Made by a program: the position numbers and the translations under genes
From: a virus
Virus record (IMG/VR): IMGVR_UViG_3300048589_000281
Location: 1-29,612 of that record
Reading direction: 5' to 3' (one strand)
Length of the DNA stretch: 29,612 bases
Shown: positions 8,705 through 16,925 of the stretch, one piece after another
Layout: each line of letters starts with the position of its first letter
Numbering within the stretch: the first letter of the stretch is position 1
The notes under the pieces: model-generated
The model's database searches: none
Seen by the model: only the letters and a program-made list of their open reading frames with translations
What the model was told of the DNA's origin: nothing

Positions 8705-10453
8705 TCATGACGGCGGAAACCGATTCGACATGGGGTAGGCGCGGCTGGGGTCGTCCAGCTCCGTGGCGTGCCTGGGGTCGTGGTCGCGGTTGGGCAGGCC
8801 CGTGGGTGGCTGGTTGGCCAGATTGAAGTGGCCCACGATCAGCGCGTGAAGCGACCCGCTCGACACCGTGTCGGTGGTGCCGCCGATCTCGAACCCGAGT
8901 TCGTCCAGCTTGTGCCGGGTGATCATGGTTTCAAAGTACGCCCTGGTCTTTGGCTCGATCTGACTCAGGTGGTGCTTCATGGCGGCGAACCGCTCGGCGA
9001 GCCTGACGTTGTACTTGACCGCGTTGTCGGCGTCCGACTTGGCCGGGTCGGGCTCGTACCAGTCGTTGGGCGGCTCGCGGAAGTAGATGTTGTACGGGTG
9101 CGTCTCACCGCTCCACGTGGGCGAGTAGATGTCCTGGGCCGACTGAGCGCCGCCCTCGATCAGGCGGTCGAGCGTGGCCTGGAAGTGGTACGACTCGACC
9201 CAATCCTGATCGTCGTACTTGAGGTCATGGCGCGGGAACCGCGATGTCTCGCCGCCCGTGTTCAGGAAGCTCGGCTCGCCGGGGAACGCGAACCGGGCCG
9301 CGATCGGATGGATCACCGTGCGGTAGCCGTGGAAGCACTTGTGGCCCTCGCGGAGCTTGGCGAGCTTGCCGCGTGGGAAGCCGTACTGGTCCACCATTTC
9401 GATAGTCTCGCTGGTGTCGCCCATCCAGCCCGACCAGCTTGGTTCGTCCCACGGGCCTTCGCCAATCTTGGGGCAGTTCACCGACGTGCGCCCCGACTCC
9501 CAGGTCGCGGGGGACCAGATCGACTCGTTCAGGTCGTGGCCGATCATCGGCCCCCAGCAGAAATCGTGCATCAGCGCTTCGGCCGTGGTCCTGGGCGGTG
9601 CGTATTCGTAGCCGGTCGCGGGCATGCCCATGTAGACGTGCAGGAAATCGGTGCCCGCGAAGTGGTCGCAATGACCGCTGCCGCCGTAAGCGTCAGGCCC
9701 CAACATCCAGAGCGGGCCACGCGCCGCGTGGATCGGCTTGTTCGCGTCGTCGAGCGGGTTGAACACCACCTCGCCCCGGATCGGCTCGTAGGTCGCGCGG
9801 GTGATGTCGGCGGGGATGAACTGGCAGATTTGGACCCACACGAGCCCAGCGTAGGCCGTCTCGATGTCACGCTTGACCTGCTTGCACGCGGCGATCAGGC
9901 GGTCATACTCGGCGCGGATCGGGTTGTCGATCACGGCCCGCTTGCGGTACTTGCGTGGCCCCTCAACCTCGCCAATCTCGCGCTTGTGTTCGGGGTGCCA
10001 GCCGATCAGTTGGTGGCTGACGCCGAAGTGGGGGTCGGCCAGCCAGTCGATCAGCGAGTAGCCGCCGCCGTGGGAGAACATCAGCGACCCCTCGCTGTTC
10101 TCGCTTGTAATTCCTTGCCACGCCGCTGGCACGTCGTGGTGCCCGTACAGGCCCATGTCGCTGAACCGCGACACGAGCGTGAAGTTGTCGCAGTATAAGC
10201 GCGGCGGGACCAGCACCGACAGGAACACGACCATCGGCGGGCGGCAGAGCTGGCCCGCCTCGGGCCACCGCGTGGGCACGTCATGAAGCTGGTTCGGCGA
10301 GATCAGGCCCGACGCCTGGCCGGGCATGAACATCGCGGGCATCTTGCCGTCGAAGTAGCTCTCACGCACCGGGACCAGGCGATCACGGTTGTACGAACCG
10401 TGCGTGCCCTTGATCGTGAACGGATGGCCGGGCTGGTTGTGGGCGTTGCTCAT
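8705..10453 (-). CDS. Unrecognised virion protein, 582 aa
   Basis: A protein of 582 residues, starting in an ATGA overlap with the stop of the preceding gene, which implies coupled translation. It is rich in Trp, His, Tyr and Pro, unlike the Ala/Gly-rich neighbours, and looks like a compact globular protein: a beta-rich N-terminal 100 residues with RLVPVRESYF and PPMVVFLSVLVPPRLY, a helix around 175-200 (RAEYDRLIAACKQVKRDIE), and a helical C-terminal quarter. I could not place it in a family. Being large, globular and in the structural block, it is one of few candidates here for an abundant capsid or tail protein, but nothing in the sequence proves that. Confidence 0.6.
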   Translation of the reverse strand: MSNAHNQPGHPFTIKGTHGSYNRDRLVPVRESYFDGKMPAMFMPGQASGLISPNQLHDVPTRWPEAGQLCRPPMVVFLSVLVPPRLYCDNFTLVSRFSDMGLYGHHDVPAAWQGITSENSEGSLMFSHGGGYSLIDWLADPHFGVSHQLIGWHPEHKREIGEVEGPRKYRKRAVIDNPIRAEYDRLIAACKQVKRDIETAYAGLVWVQICQFIPADITRATYEPIRGEVVFNPLDDANKPIHAARGPLWMLGPDAYGGSGHCDHFAGTDFLHVYMGMPATGYEYAPPRTTAEALMHDFCWGPMIGHDLNESIWSPATWESGRTSVNCPKIGEGPWDEPSWSGWMGDTSETIEMVDQYGFPRGKLAKLREGHKCFHGYRTVIHPIAARFAFPGEPSFLNTGGETSRFPRHDLKYDDQDWVESYHFQATLDRLIEGGAQSAQDIYSPTWSGETHPYNIYFREPPNDWYEPDPAKSDADNAVKYNVRLAERFAAMKHHLSQIEPKTRAYFETMITRHKLDELGFEIGGTTDTVSSGSLHALIVGHFNLANQPPTGLPNRDHDPRHATELDDPSRAYPMSNRFPPS

Positions 10454-11535
10454 GTCGGCTCACCCTCGACGGGGCCTTGGCACCAAACCGGGGGCTGCGC
10501 GAAGTACAGGTCTTCGGGGTTGTCCGGGTCGGACGATGGATAAGTGACGATCCCCCAGACCCACATGCCCTTGACCAGTGAGTCATCGGGATGAAGTTGC
10601 GGCACGTGGAGCATGACCGGCTCGTCAGCGGGCGCACCCATCGGGCCGCTCGGGTACAGAACAATCGGCGTCTCGCGACCGTTCGTGCCGTCCTGGGTTG
10701 GCCCGGCCACTACGCCGCACAACGTGGTGGTGCCGCTGCCGCCGCCCGATGGCCAGATGAACGGCAACCGCAGCTCGGGGAGCATCCGCAGGAACGCGGC
10801 CAGCACGTCGGTGATGATCGTGTCGTGGTCGTTGGTGCCGGTGCTGCCCGGTTGGTTCGTCTTGTCGGCGTTGCCCATCCGCAGGCCGGTCGTGCGGTGG
10901 TCCTGGCTTGACGAGAGCACTTCGTCAATCTGGCCGGGCAAGCCGCTGTCTGTGCCAGCGACCGCGTGATGTGGCGTGCTGGGGTAGGTGTATCCCGGTC
11001 GATACGGTTCCTCGGGAGGTGGCGAGTACCCGGCCAGCTCGACATCGGCGGGGCCAATCGGGCGTGGCCTGGGCAAGCCCTGCCAAGGGGCGGGCGGCGG
11101 CGGTGTGGGCCGTCGCGGCATCCGGTGCTGCGCGGTTGTCGGCTCGTCGGGACGCCGTGGCTGGAACGTGGTGATCGGATCGTGAGGACGGCGCGGCGTC
11201 GGCTGGAACGGCGATTCGGTCGGGTCATCGTCTTCACGCCGGGCCGGAAACGTGGCGTCGGCTGGTCGCTGAGGCATGAACGCCATTTGGCGTTCATGCT
11301 CTGTACCCTGGCCTTTCGCCTTGTGGGAAGGCGGTTGCGGCGGTGCCTCCCACGATTCGCGGGCACGAACCTCGCGGTCGCGGGCCTCGGCCAGGCGGCG
11401 GTCGGCGGTGCTGGGCGGGGCGGGCGCTTCCCGCTCACGCTCCAGCTTGGTCCCTTCCAGGATCGCCACCAGCTCCTCGGCCAGCGCGGTCGGGGTGGAC
11501 CATGTTTCGCGGAGCAATCGCCGGATGTCGTTCAT
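10450..11535 (-). CDS. Pro-rich virion protein with an in-frame palindrome copy
   Basis: A protein of 361 residues starting at the ATG of an ATGA overlap with the stop of the 1356-aa gene. An N-terminal helix (1-35) is followed by a charged, Arg/Pro-rich disordered region to about 200, then a C-terminal globular domain (about 225-361) with beta strands such as RLPFIWPSGG, ETPIVLYPSG and LVKGMWVWGIVTYP. Residues 79-88 (EHERQMAFMP) are encoded by a copy of the dispersed palindrome. The frame is open much further upstream, but that part belongs to the neighbouring gene in another frame. No family was recognised. Confidence 0.6.
   Translation of the reverse strand: MNDIRRLLRETWSTPTALAEELVAILEGTKLEREREAPAPPSTADRRLAEARDREVRARESWEAPPQPPSHKAKGQGTEHERQMAFMPQRPADATFPARREDDDPTESPFQPTPRRPHDPITTFQPRRPDEPTTAQHRMPRRPTPPPPAPWQGLPRPRPIGPADVELAGYSPPPEEPYRPGYTYPSTPHHAVAGTDSGLPGQIDEVLSSSQDHRTTGLRMGNADKTNQPGSTGTNDHDTIITDVLAAFLRMLPELRLPFIWPSGGGSGTTTLCGVVAGPTQDGTNGRETPIVLYPSGPMGAPADEPVMLHVPQLHPDDSLVKGMWVWGIVTYPSSDPDNPEDLYFAQPPVWCQGPVEGEPT
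11273..11300. repeat. Dispersed palindrome, copy 6 (inside a gene)
   Basis: Perfect inner arms with a TT centre; only the outermost base is changed (GCT for GCC). It lies in the disordered region of the Pro-rich virion gene, in the reading frame that gives HERQMAFM, one of the two stop-free frames of the element on that strand. Confidence 0.95.
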
Positions 11536-14500
11536 TGCGTGCCACACCCGGACAGGGTGATCTGGAACACGCGGACCAGGGCTTGCCCCTGCACGCCCGC
11601 GAGTTCCACCGAGACGTACCGATCGCCCGATGCGTAGGGGTCGGAGTGGCCGGTGATGCGGTGGATCAGGTGGCCGCGTGGCGAGTCGAGGCGTGCCACC
11701 AGCCGCGACGAATCGGCGGTGATCGACGTGCCGTCCATCTCCCGCGATCGGGACCACGGCATCGGCGTGGGCGAGTGGTCGAGGTACACGAGCGTCGAGA
11801 GCGTCTGCGCGGTGGTGGTGGGCTGGAACACCAGCTCGATGTCGCGCGGGTTCTCGCTCTCATCGGGTGCGTACCGGAACCAGCCCGACCGCCACTGGAA
11901 CGGGATGCCGCCGACCTGAATGATGTCGCCGGGCGCGGGTGGTGGGTTGAAGGGCTCGACCACCTCCAGCGTCGAACTGGTCGAGTCGCAGATCACGCTC
12001 GACTGGCCCGCCGCGCTTCCCGTGACGACACACACAGGGACGCCACCGAGGTCAGGAGGAAGCCCTCCACCAGAAAGGACGAGGTGCGCCCCATCGGCCG
12101 CTGACTCGACCACTCCGGAGGTGACTCCAAGGCCATCGGCGAGGGCGTCCAGACGCCCCTCTCCCAGAACAATGACGCGGCGAGCCGTGGTTCCAGCAAG
12201 GGCACGGCGATGGCCCACGGCCCCAACACAACTGGCAGTAACCGGCTCGGTGTAGCGCTCGACCCACCACCGGCCCGAGCGGTACGAGAACGCGATGGCG
12301 TCGGCGTTGGGCGTGCCGCCTTCGAGGGCGACGAACCAGCGGATGACGCCGCGCACTTGATCGAGGACCGCATGCCACAACCCCCTGTCAGCCGACCAGT
12401 CAATCCGAAGCTCGGAGGACGGGTCGGACTGGAACATGGCCCGCACGGGATCGGACAGGTGCTCGGACGCATCGCCGTCGAAGGCGTGGATGCCCGACTC
12501 ATCGAGCATGTAGGCCACGCCGTCCGCGACCGCGATGCATCGGTGGTTGACGCACCCGCGCCCCGACTTCGGGAACACCATGCCGTCCCGCGCCGGGTCG
12601 GCCTTGAACGTGAGACGGTGAATGGCCCGGCGCTCGACGATGAACAGCGAACTCTTGAGCGCGACCAGGCCGACGATCTCGTCATTGGACTCGGGCACCG
12701 CGAAGGCGTTCCACGACGGCCAGCTCTCGGGCCGGTTCGGCTCCGAGTAGTAGACGAGCCGACGCTCGGCGGGCGCGGGCCGGATGGCGTAGGGGGCGAA
12801 CACCGAGCTTGGCCCGTCGTAGGGCCGGTTGAGCGTGAGGCTGGTGGCACTGGTGACGCTCGCGATCTCGAACGACTGGCCCGCCTCCGTGTGAGTGAAC
12901 AACCGCCCGGCCAGCGACGGCACCCACGCCGTGCCGATGCCATTGACCACGTTGGACCCGAGCGACACCACCGCGTGGCCTTCCGTGACCGCCACCTCGC
13001 CCGCCGCGAAGATGCGGCCCTGATGGGCGCAGATGGCGAGCTTGTGCGACGGCGGCAGGCCGTGATTGGACGCGAGCGGGAACCCATCCTCATCGGCCAG
13101 CGGGATGGGCTCGCGGGTGGACAGGTCGAGGTCGGTGCGGCTGGAGGTGAACGTGGTGGCGGTGAGGTCGGTGGTGTCCACGTCCACGTAGAACGTGCCG
13201 AAGTCACCGTCGAGGTTGCGGAGGATTTGGCGGCGGGCCACCTTGGGGTCGGTGGGAGGTGAAGCGTGATAGGTCAAGCTCGACGCGCCTATGGCCCAGG
13301 TGCCGCCGCCGTGATGTGTGCCTGACGTGGCCACGGCGTCAGAGAGCGTGAACGTGTCGGCCGTGACGGTGCCCACCGTGCGGTCGCCGTCGATCGGCAC
13401 CTCGGGCACGCCGCTGATCAGCACCACGTCGCCAGGCGACAATCCGTGGCCGGGAGACGTGACCGCGACCAGGCCCGCCGTGGTCGTGGTCACGCCCGCG
13501 ATCCAGCCGTCGCGGCCGACCGTGATGAGCACGCCGGGCGGCGACAGGTTCGACGGGTTGCCGCGTGCGTCCAGGAACCGCTGGAACGCCGCGAACTTGC
13601 CCATGATCGGGCCATCGGAGGCATAAACGCCATTTGGCGTTAATGCCTCGGCGGTGATCGTGGCCGGGGTGGTGGGCGCGGCCAGGCCCGCCGCCCATGC
13701 CTGGGAAGCGAGGGCGTCCCAGCCGATCATCGCGCCCACGCCGTTGGCCATGAGCACCGTGCCATCGGGCGACTCGGCGAACGACAGCGGATAGGCCGAC
13801 ACGCCATCCCAGAGCTTCGTCCGCAACCCGTGCCCGGAATCGCCACCGGGCACCACGGCACCACCCGGCAGGGCCACCAGCACGTCCGCACGGCTCGCCA
13901 GCGTGATCGTCGCGGCCCCACCGAGCAATTCCAGGTCTGCGGTCGCCAAGGCCCCCAGCGTGACCTGGGACGCACTCTCCGTCAGGGGCAGGTCATTCGA
14001 CTCGGATGGCCCCGTGAGGCTCATGCTGGTCGTCGCGGCCACGCTGATGACGCGGCCAGCGGCGGCGGTGCCAGCGAGGGCGACCGTGGTCGATGCCGTC
14101 ACGGAACCGACCGAGTGGTCCTGGGCGAGCGACGTGATCTCGACGGTCGTGGCCGCAACCCGGAGGAACGTGCGGGTGGCGTCCACAAGGGGTTCGAGAG
14201 ACAGTTCGACCGTGGAGGTCGCCCACGCTTCGACCGCGAGTTCCAGGCCGATCGTCGGGGCGCGAGGTCGGACCTGGACCCGCGACCGCGCCTCGACGTA
14301 CATGAACGTCTGGACCAGATCGTCCACTTCGCTTTCGGCCGTGACGAGTAGCTCATTGCTCGCGTCCACGAACACGTTGCTCAGCGCGCCGTCGCCGCCG
14401 TCGCTCAGGTTCACGAGGCTCGACGCGGTGCGCGTGAAGTTTTGCGCCACGCCCGCCATCGTGATCACGGGTGCGACCACGACCAACGATGAAGCGCTCT

Positions 14501-15602
14501 TGGCCTTGGCGGTGCCGCTCGCCCCCAGGCCCAGGCTGGTGACGAGCACGCTGCTCGACGCGGAGGCAAGGCGAAGGAACCCAGCGGTCGCGAAACTGGA
14601 CGCGGTCAGGACTGATCGGGCCGTGACCGGCCAGGCCGGGCCGGGGTGGGCGTAAGGCACGAGCGTGAGCGCGGACCCGGCCTCGGACGCGGTAATTCGG
14701 GCCGCGACGGGCGACGACAGCACGACCAGTGACGACTGCGCCTCAAGGCCGATCGCGTTGAGCTTGGTGGTCGTCGCGCTCGACTGCACGGCGATCGTGC
14801 TTGCCGCATCCCTTCTCACGGTGAGCGGGGGCCGGAACGAGAACACGGTGGCCGACGCGGTCGGGAGGGCGACGATCGGGTGATCGGCCCGCGTCGTGGA
14901 CAGGCCATCGAACAGGGGGGCGTACAGCGACGTGAACTCGGCCACGCGGGTCGGGTTGGCACCGCTGGCCAGGGCCGCGACCGACGCCGCGCTGATGACC
15001 TGTTTCGGGTAGATCGCGAACTCGGCGAACCCACCCAGCGCCGTGGGGAGAACACGCCACGGCGCTTCGGCGATCGTGGTGTAGACCGTGGGTTGCCCGA
15101 GCGTGCCAATGAGCTTGACCGAGACATCCGAGCCGAACCCGACAAGCCCCTGGTCTGGGAACGTCGTCGTGCCGATCAGCGACCCGTTCACGTACAGCTT
15201 GATCTGTTTGGCGTCGGCGTCACACGAGAAGGCGACGTGCTGCCAGGCGTCGAGCGAGATCAGGCCCGCCGCACTCGTGACGAGCTTGGGTGACGGACAG
15301 GTGCCGTGAGATTCATCGGCCGAGCCCGAGAGCACGCTCACGCCAGCGGTCAGCGCGAGGCTGCGGTCGGCCGCGAGCGCCAGCTTGGACAGGGTGAACG
15401 AGTAGGCCGCGTTGTAATACGAGAAATCTGAGGTCGAGACGCAATCCAGCAGCGTGCCCGCCGCCGTGGGCTTGATCCACGCCGACGCCGACCAGCTCCA
15501 GTTGCCGGGGCCAGTGAACCACCGTGGGTTGGACCAGCCGGGATGCCCCTTGGCGGGGACCGACCTGTATGCGGAGCCCGTGCTTGTGCGGAGAAAGGCC
15601 AC
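11532..15602 (-). CDS. Giant tail/nozzle-like protein with N-terminal LamG domain
   Basis: A protein of 1356 residues starting at GTG with AAGGAG nine bases upstream, inside the last codons of the preceding gene. Residues about 28-235 form a LamG/concanavalin-like domain (WSWSASAWIKP near the start; DAWQHVAFSCD and KLYVNGSLIGT). Residues about 240-580 are Ser/Thr/Ala/Val-rich beta repeats. The C-terminal part from about 600 has propeller-like strands, including SLFIVERRAIHRLTF, GCVNHRCIAVADGVAYML and GIHAFDG, a pattern seen in podoviral tail nozzle or DNA-stabilisation proteins. Residues near 652-662 come from a palindrome copy. It most likely forms part of the tail and carries a glycan-binding domain for host attachment. 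Confidence 0.65.
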   Translation of the reverse strand: MAFLRTSTGSAYRSVPAKGHPGWSNPRWFTGPGNWSWSASAWIKPTAAGTLLDCVSTSDFSYYNAAYSFTLSKLALAADRSLALTAGVSVLSGSADESHGTCPSPKLVTSAAGLISLDAWQHVAFSCDADAKQIKLYVNGSLIGTTTFPDQGLVGFGSDVSVKLIGTLGQPTVYTTIAEAPWRVLPTALGGFAEFAIYPKQVISAASVAALASGANPTRVAEFTSLYAPLFDGLSTTRADHPIVALPTASATVFSFRPPLTVRRDAASTIAVQSSATTTKLNAIGLEAQSSLVVLSSPVAARITASEAGSALTLVPYAHPGPAWPVTARSVLTASSFATAGFLRLASASSSVLVTSLGLGASGTAKAKSASSLVVVAPVITMAGVAQNFTRTASSLVNLSDGGDGALSNVFVDASNELLVTAESEVDDLVQTFMYVEARSRVQVRPRAPTIGLELAVEAWATSTVELSLEPLVDATRTFLRVAATTVEITSLAQDHSVGSVTASTTVALAGTAAAGRVISVAATTSMSLTGPSESNDLPLTESASQVTLGALATADLELLGGAATITLASRADVLVALPGGAVVPGGDSGHGLRTKLWDGVSAYPLSFAESPDGTVLMANGVGAMIGWDALASQAWAAGLAAPTTPATITAEALTPNGVYASDGPIMGKFAAFQRFLDARGNPSNLSPPGVLITVGRDGWIAGVTTTTAGLVAVTSPGHGLSPGDVVLISGVPEVPIDGDRTVGTVTADTFTLSDAVATSGTHHGGGTWAIGASSLTYHASPPTDPKVARRQILRNLDGDFGTFYVDVDTTDLTATTFTSSRTDLDLSTREPIPLADEDGFPLASNHGLPPSHKLAICAHQGRIFAAGEVAVTEGHAVVSLGSNVVNGIGTAWVPSLAGRLFTHTEAGQSFEIASVTSATSLTLNRPYDGPSSVFAPYAIRPAPAERRLVYYSEPNRPESWPSWNAFAVPESNDEIVGLVALKSSLFIVERRAIHRLTFKADPARDGMVFPKSGRGCVNHRCIAVADGVAYMLDESGIHAFDGDASEHLSDPVRAMFQSDPSSELRIDWSADRGLWHAVLDQVRGVIRWFVALEGGTPNADAIAFSYRSGRWWVERYTEPVTASCVGAVGHRRALAGTTARRVIVLGEGRLDALADGLGVTSGVVESAADGAHLVLSGGGLPPDLGGVPVCVVTGSAAGQSSVICDSTSSTLEVVEPFNPPPAPGDIIQVGGIPFQWRSGWFRYAPDESENPRDIELVFQPTTTAQTLSTLVYLDHSPTPMPWSRSREMDGTSITADSSRLVARLDSPRGHLIHRITGHSDPYASGDRYVSVELAGVQGQALVRVFQITLSGCGTQ
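13620..13647. repeat. Dispersed palindrome, copy 7 (inside a gene, stop codon removed)
   Basis: Arms GGCATAAACGCCA and TGGCGTTAATGCC around a TT centre, with one mismatch between arms. In the host gene's frame (minus strand) it reads GCA TTA ACG CCA AAT GGC GTT TAT GCC. The consensus would give GCA TGA ACG, a stop. The substitution that breaks the symmetry is the one that keeps the frame open. Confidence 0.95.
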
Positions 15603-15605
15603 GGG

Positions 15606-16085
15606 TCAGGACTCCTTGACGGACACGCCAGCGATCATCACGAGGCCGGGGAGGTTGCCGTCGATCGTGTTGTCGCGCACGACCTTGACGGCGAACAGGT
15701 CGCCTGCGGCAAGCTGGTCGGCCTGGTTCGAGGTGAGCACGAAGCTCGAATAGACGATCTTGCGCGTGGACGTGGGCGCGGTCGCCGTGACGGGCACGGC
15801 CGTGGCGAACGTGCTCGATGACAGGATCACCCCGTTGGCGAGGCGGTCGATGCTCACGGCCAGGCGAACGGAGGCGCTTGCCGCGTTGGCGTACCACGCC
15901 ACAATGACCGTGACGCCGCCGCCGCCGTACTGCCTGGGGGCCAGGCCCAGGAACCGGGCCGATGGGCTGGTGGCCGTGTCCGGGAGGGCGCACACGTCCA
16001 TCCCAATGTCGCGTGCATACGCGGCCCCGGCCTCCAGGACGGCCCCACCCACGTTGAACAGAGCAAGCGTGTCGCCCGATGCCAT
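15606..16085 (-). CDS. Conserved phage beta-sandwich structural protein
   Basis: A protein of 159 residues. Features that match a family often seen beside LamG proteins in phage tail regions are the opening MASGDTLALF, the PRQYGGGGVTVIVAWYA segment (about 50-66), SFVLTSNQADQLAAGDLFAVKVVRD (about 113-137) and an ending in V-K-E-S. It is predicted to be nearly all beta. The start chosen has AGGAG eight bases upstream, immediately after a palindrome copy; the frame is open through that copy, but upstream starts lack a ribosome binding site. The last codons (AAG GAG TCC TGA) carry the ribosome binding site of the 1356-aa gene. Likely a tail or capsid surface protein; the exact role is not known. 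Confidence 0.65.
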   Translation of the reverse strand: MASGDTLALFNVGGAVLEAGAAYARDIGMDVCALPDTATSPSARFLGLAPRQYGGGGVTVIVAWYANAASASVRLAVSIDRLANGVILSSSTFATAVPVTATAPTSTRKIVYSSFVLTSNQADQLAAGDLFAVKVVRDNTIDGNLPGLVMIAGVSVKES

Positions 16086-16101
16086 TGCCGTGACTCCTGG
16101 A

Positions 16102-16129
16102 GGCATGAACGCCAAATGGCGTTCATGCC
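16102..16129. repeat. Dispersed palindrome, copy 8 (best-preserved, 15-bp arms)
   Basis: Symmetry extends to GAGGC...GCCTC (16100-16131), giving 15-bp perfect arms with an AA centre. On the minus strand it is followed directly by TCCAGGAG, the ribosome binding site of the beta-sandwich gene. Confidence 0.95.
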
Positions 16130-16141
16130 TCTGGCCTGGTT

Positions 16142-16921
16142 TCAAATGCGGTTGCGGACCTCGACGCCGATGATCCCGACGCGGTCGTTTTCCGTTTCGG
16201 TCGTGCGCGGGTCGGTGATGCGAACGCCGAACAACTTGCCAGGGAGAACCCCCGAGTAGGCGACGACGGCGGTCACGCTCGACACCGCGCCAACCGCGCC
16301 CTCAGTGAATGAGATCGCGGTCGATGGGCCACCCCACGGGATGGGCGAGGCACCATCAGCGGAGACGCCCAGCGACAGTGTGGCCGCGATCGTCCCGAAC
16401 CCGGCGACAAGCGCGACGTAGTGGATCGTCACGATGAGCGTTGATCCAGGGTTGACGAACGAGATGGGTGCCGACCACGAGATCGGCGGCGACCCCAGCG
16501 CGGCCGTCCGAAGCTGGATCAACGACACGCCGCCCATCGACGTGAGTCGCGAGTACGTCCCGTCATAGGTCGAGTCATCGACCGCGTCGGCCGGGAGCCA
16601 GGCGAGCGTGGCCTGGGCCTCGGCGGCGGGGTCGCACGCCGCCGCGAGCCGAACCGAGCTGGCGGCGCTCGCCCACGCGAACCGCGACTCGCGCACCTCG
16701 GCCGTGGCGTCGGTGACGACCAGGAACGACGACGTGGCCGGAAAGCCAGGCATGATCACGGTGGCGTCGGCGGTGCTCGTGATCGTGAGCGACTGGCTCG
16801 TGACGCCCGAGTAGGCGGCGAGCGACCGGGCCACGGCCACGCGAAGCTGCGAGACGCGGACCTGGGCTGGCCCCGAGTCGGTCGCCACCTGAACACGAAG
16901 CTGAGTGACGCGAACGGCCAT
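16142..16921 (-). CDS. Beta-rich virion protein with duplicated VTQLRV start
   Basis: A protein of 259 residues. Its N-terminus holds two near-identical units, RVTQLRVQVA (4-13) and RVSQLRVAVA (22-31), a short repeat common at the start of phage tail-region proteins. The rest is Ala/Ser/Thr/Val-rich and predicted to be beta, with segments such as TLIVTIHYVALVAGFG and AISFTEGAVGAVSSVTAVVAYSG. It starts at ATG with GGAG ten bases upstream, provided by the final codons of the preceding LamG gene. It lies between the LamG and beta-sandwich proteins and probably belongs to the same surface or receptor module. The role is inferred from context. Confidence 0.6.
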   Translation of the reverse strand: MAVRVTQLRVQVATDSGPAQVRVSQLRVAVARSLAAYSGVTSQSLTITSTADATVIMPGFPATSSFLVVTDATAEVRESRFAWASAASSVRLAAACDPAAEAQATLAWLPADAVDDSTYDGTYSRLTSMGGVSLIQLRTAALGSPPISWSAPISFVNPGSTLIVTIHYVALVAGFGTIAATLSLGVSADGASPIPWGGPSTAISFTEGAVGAVSSVTAVVAYSGVLPGKLFGVRITDPRTTETENDRVGIIGVEVRNRI

Positions 16922-16925
16922 CGGG

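Noticed and set aside
2663-8710. A plus-strand open frame of 2015 codons
   Set aside because: It runs antisense to six well-supported minus-strand genes, is rich in Arg, His and Gly as expected for the shadow of GC-rich codons, crosses all their spacers and has no ribosome binding site. The absence of stops follows from composition.
8705-10453. A resemblance of the 582-aa protein to microvirus major capsid proteins (LVPV near the N-terminus, similar length)
   Set aside because: Only short, low-information matches could be seen, and the later part of the protein does not follow that family.
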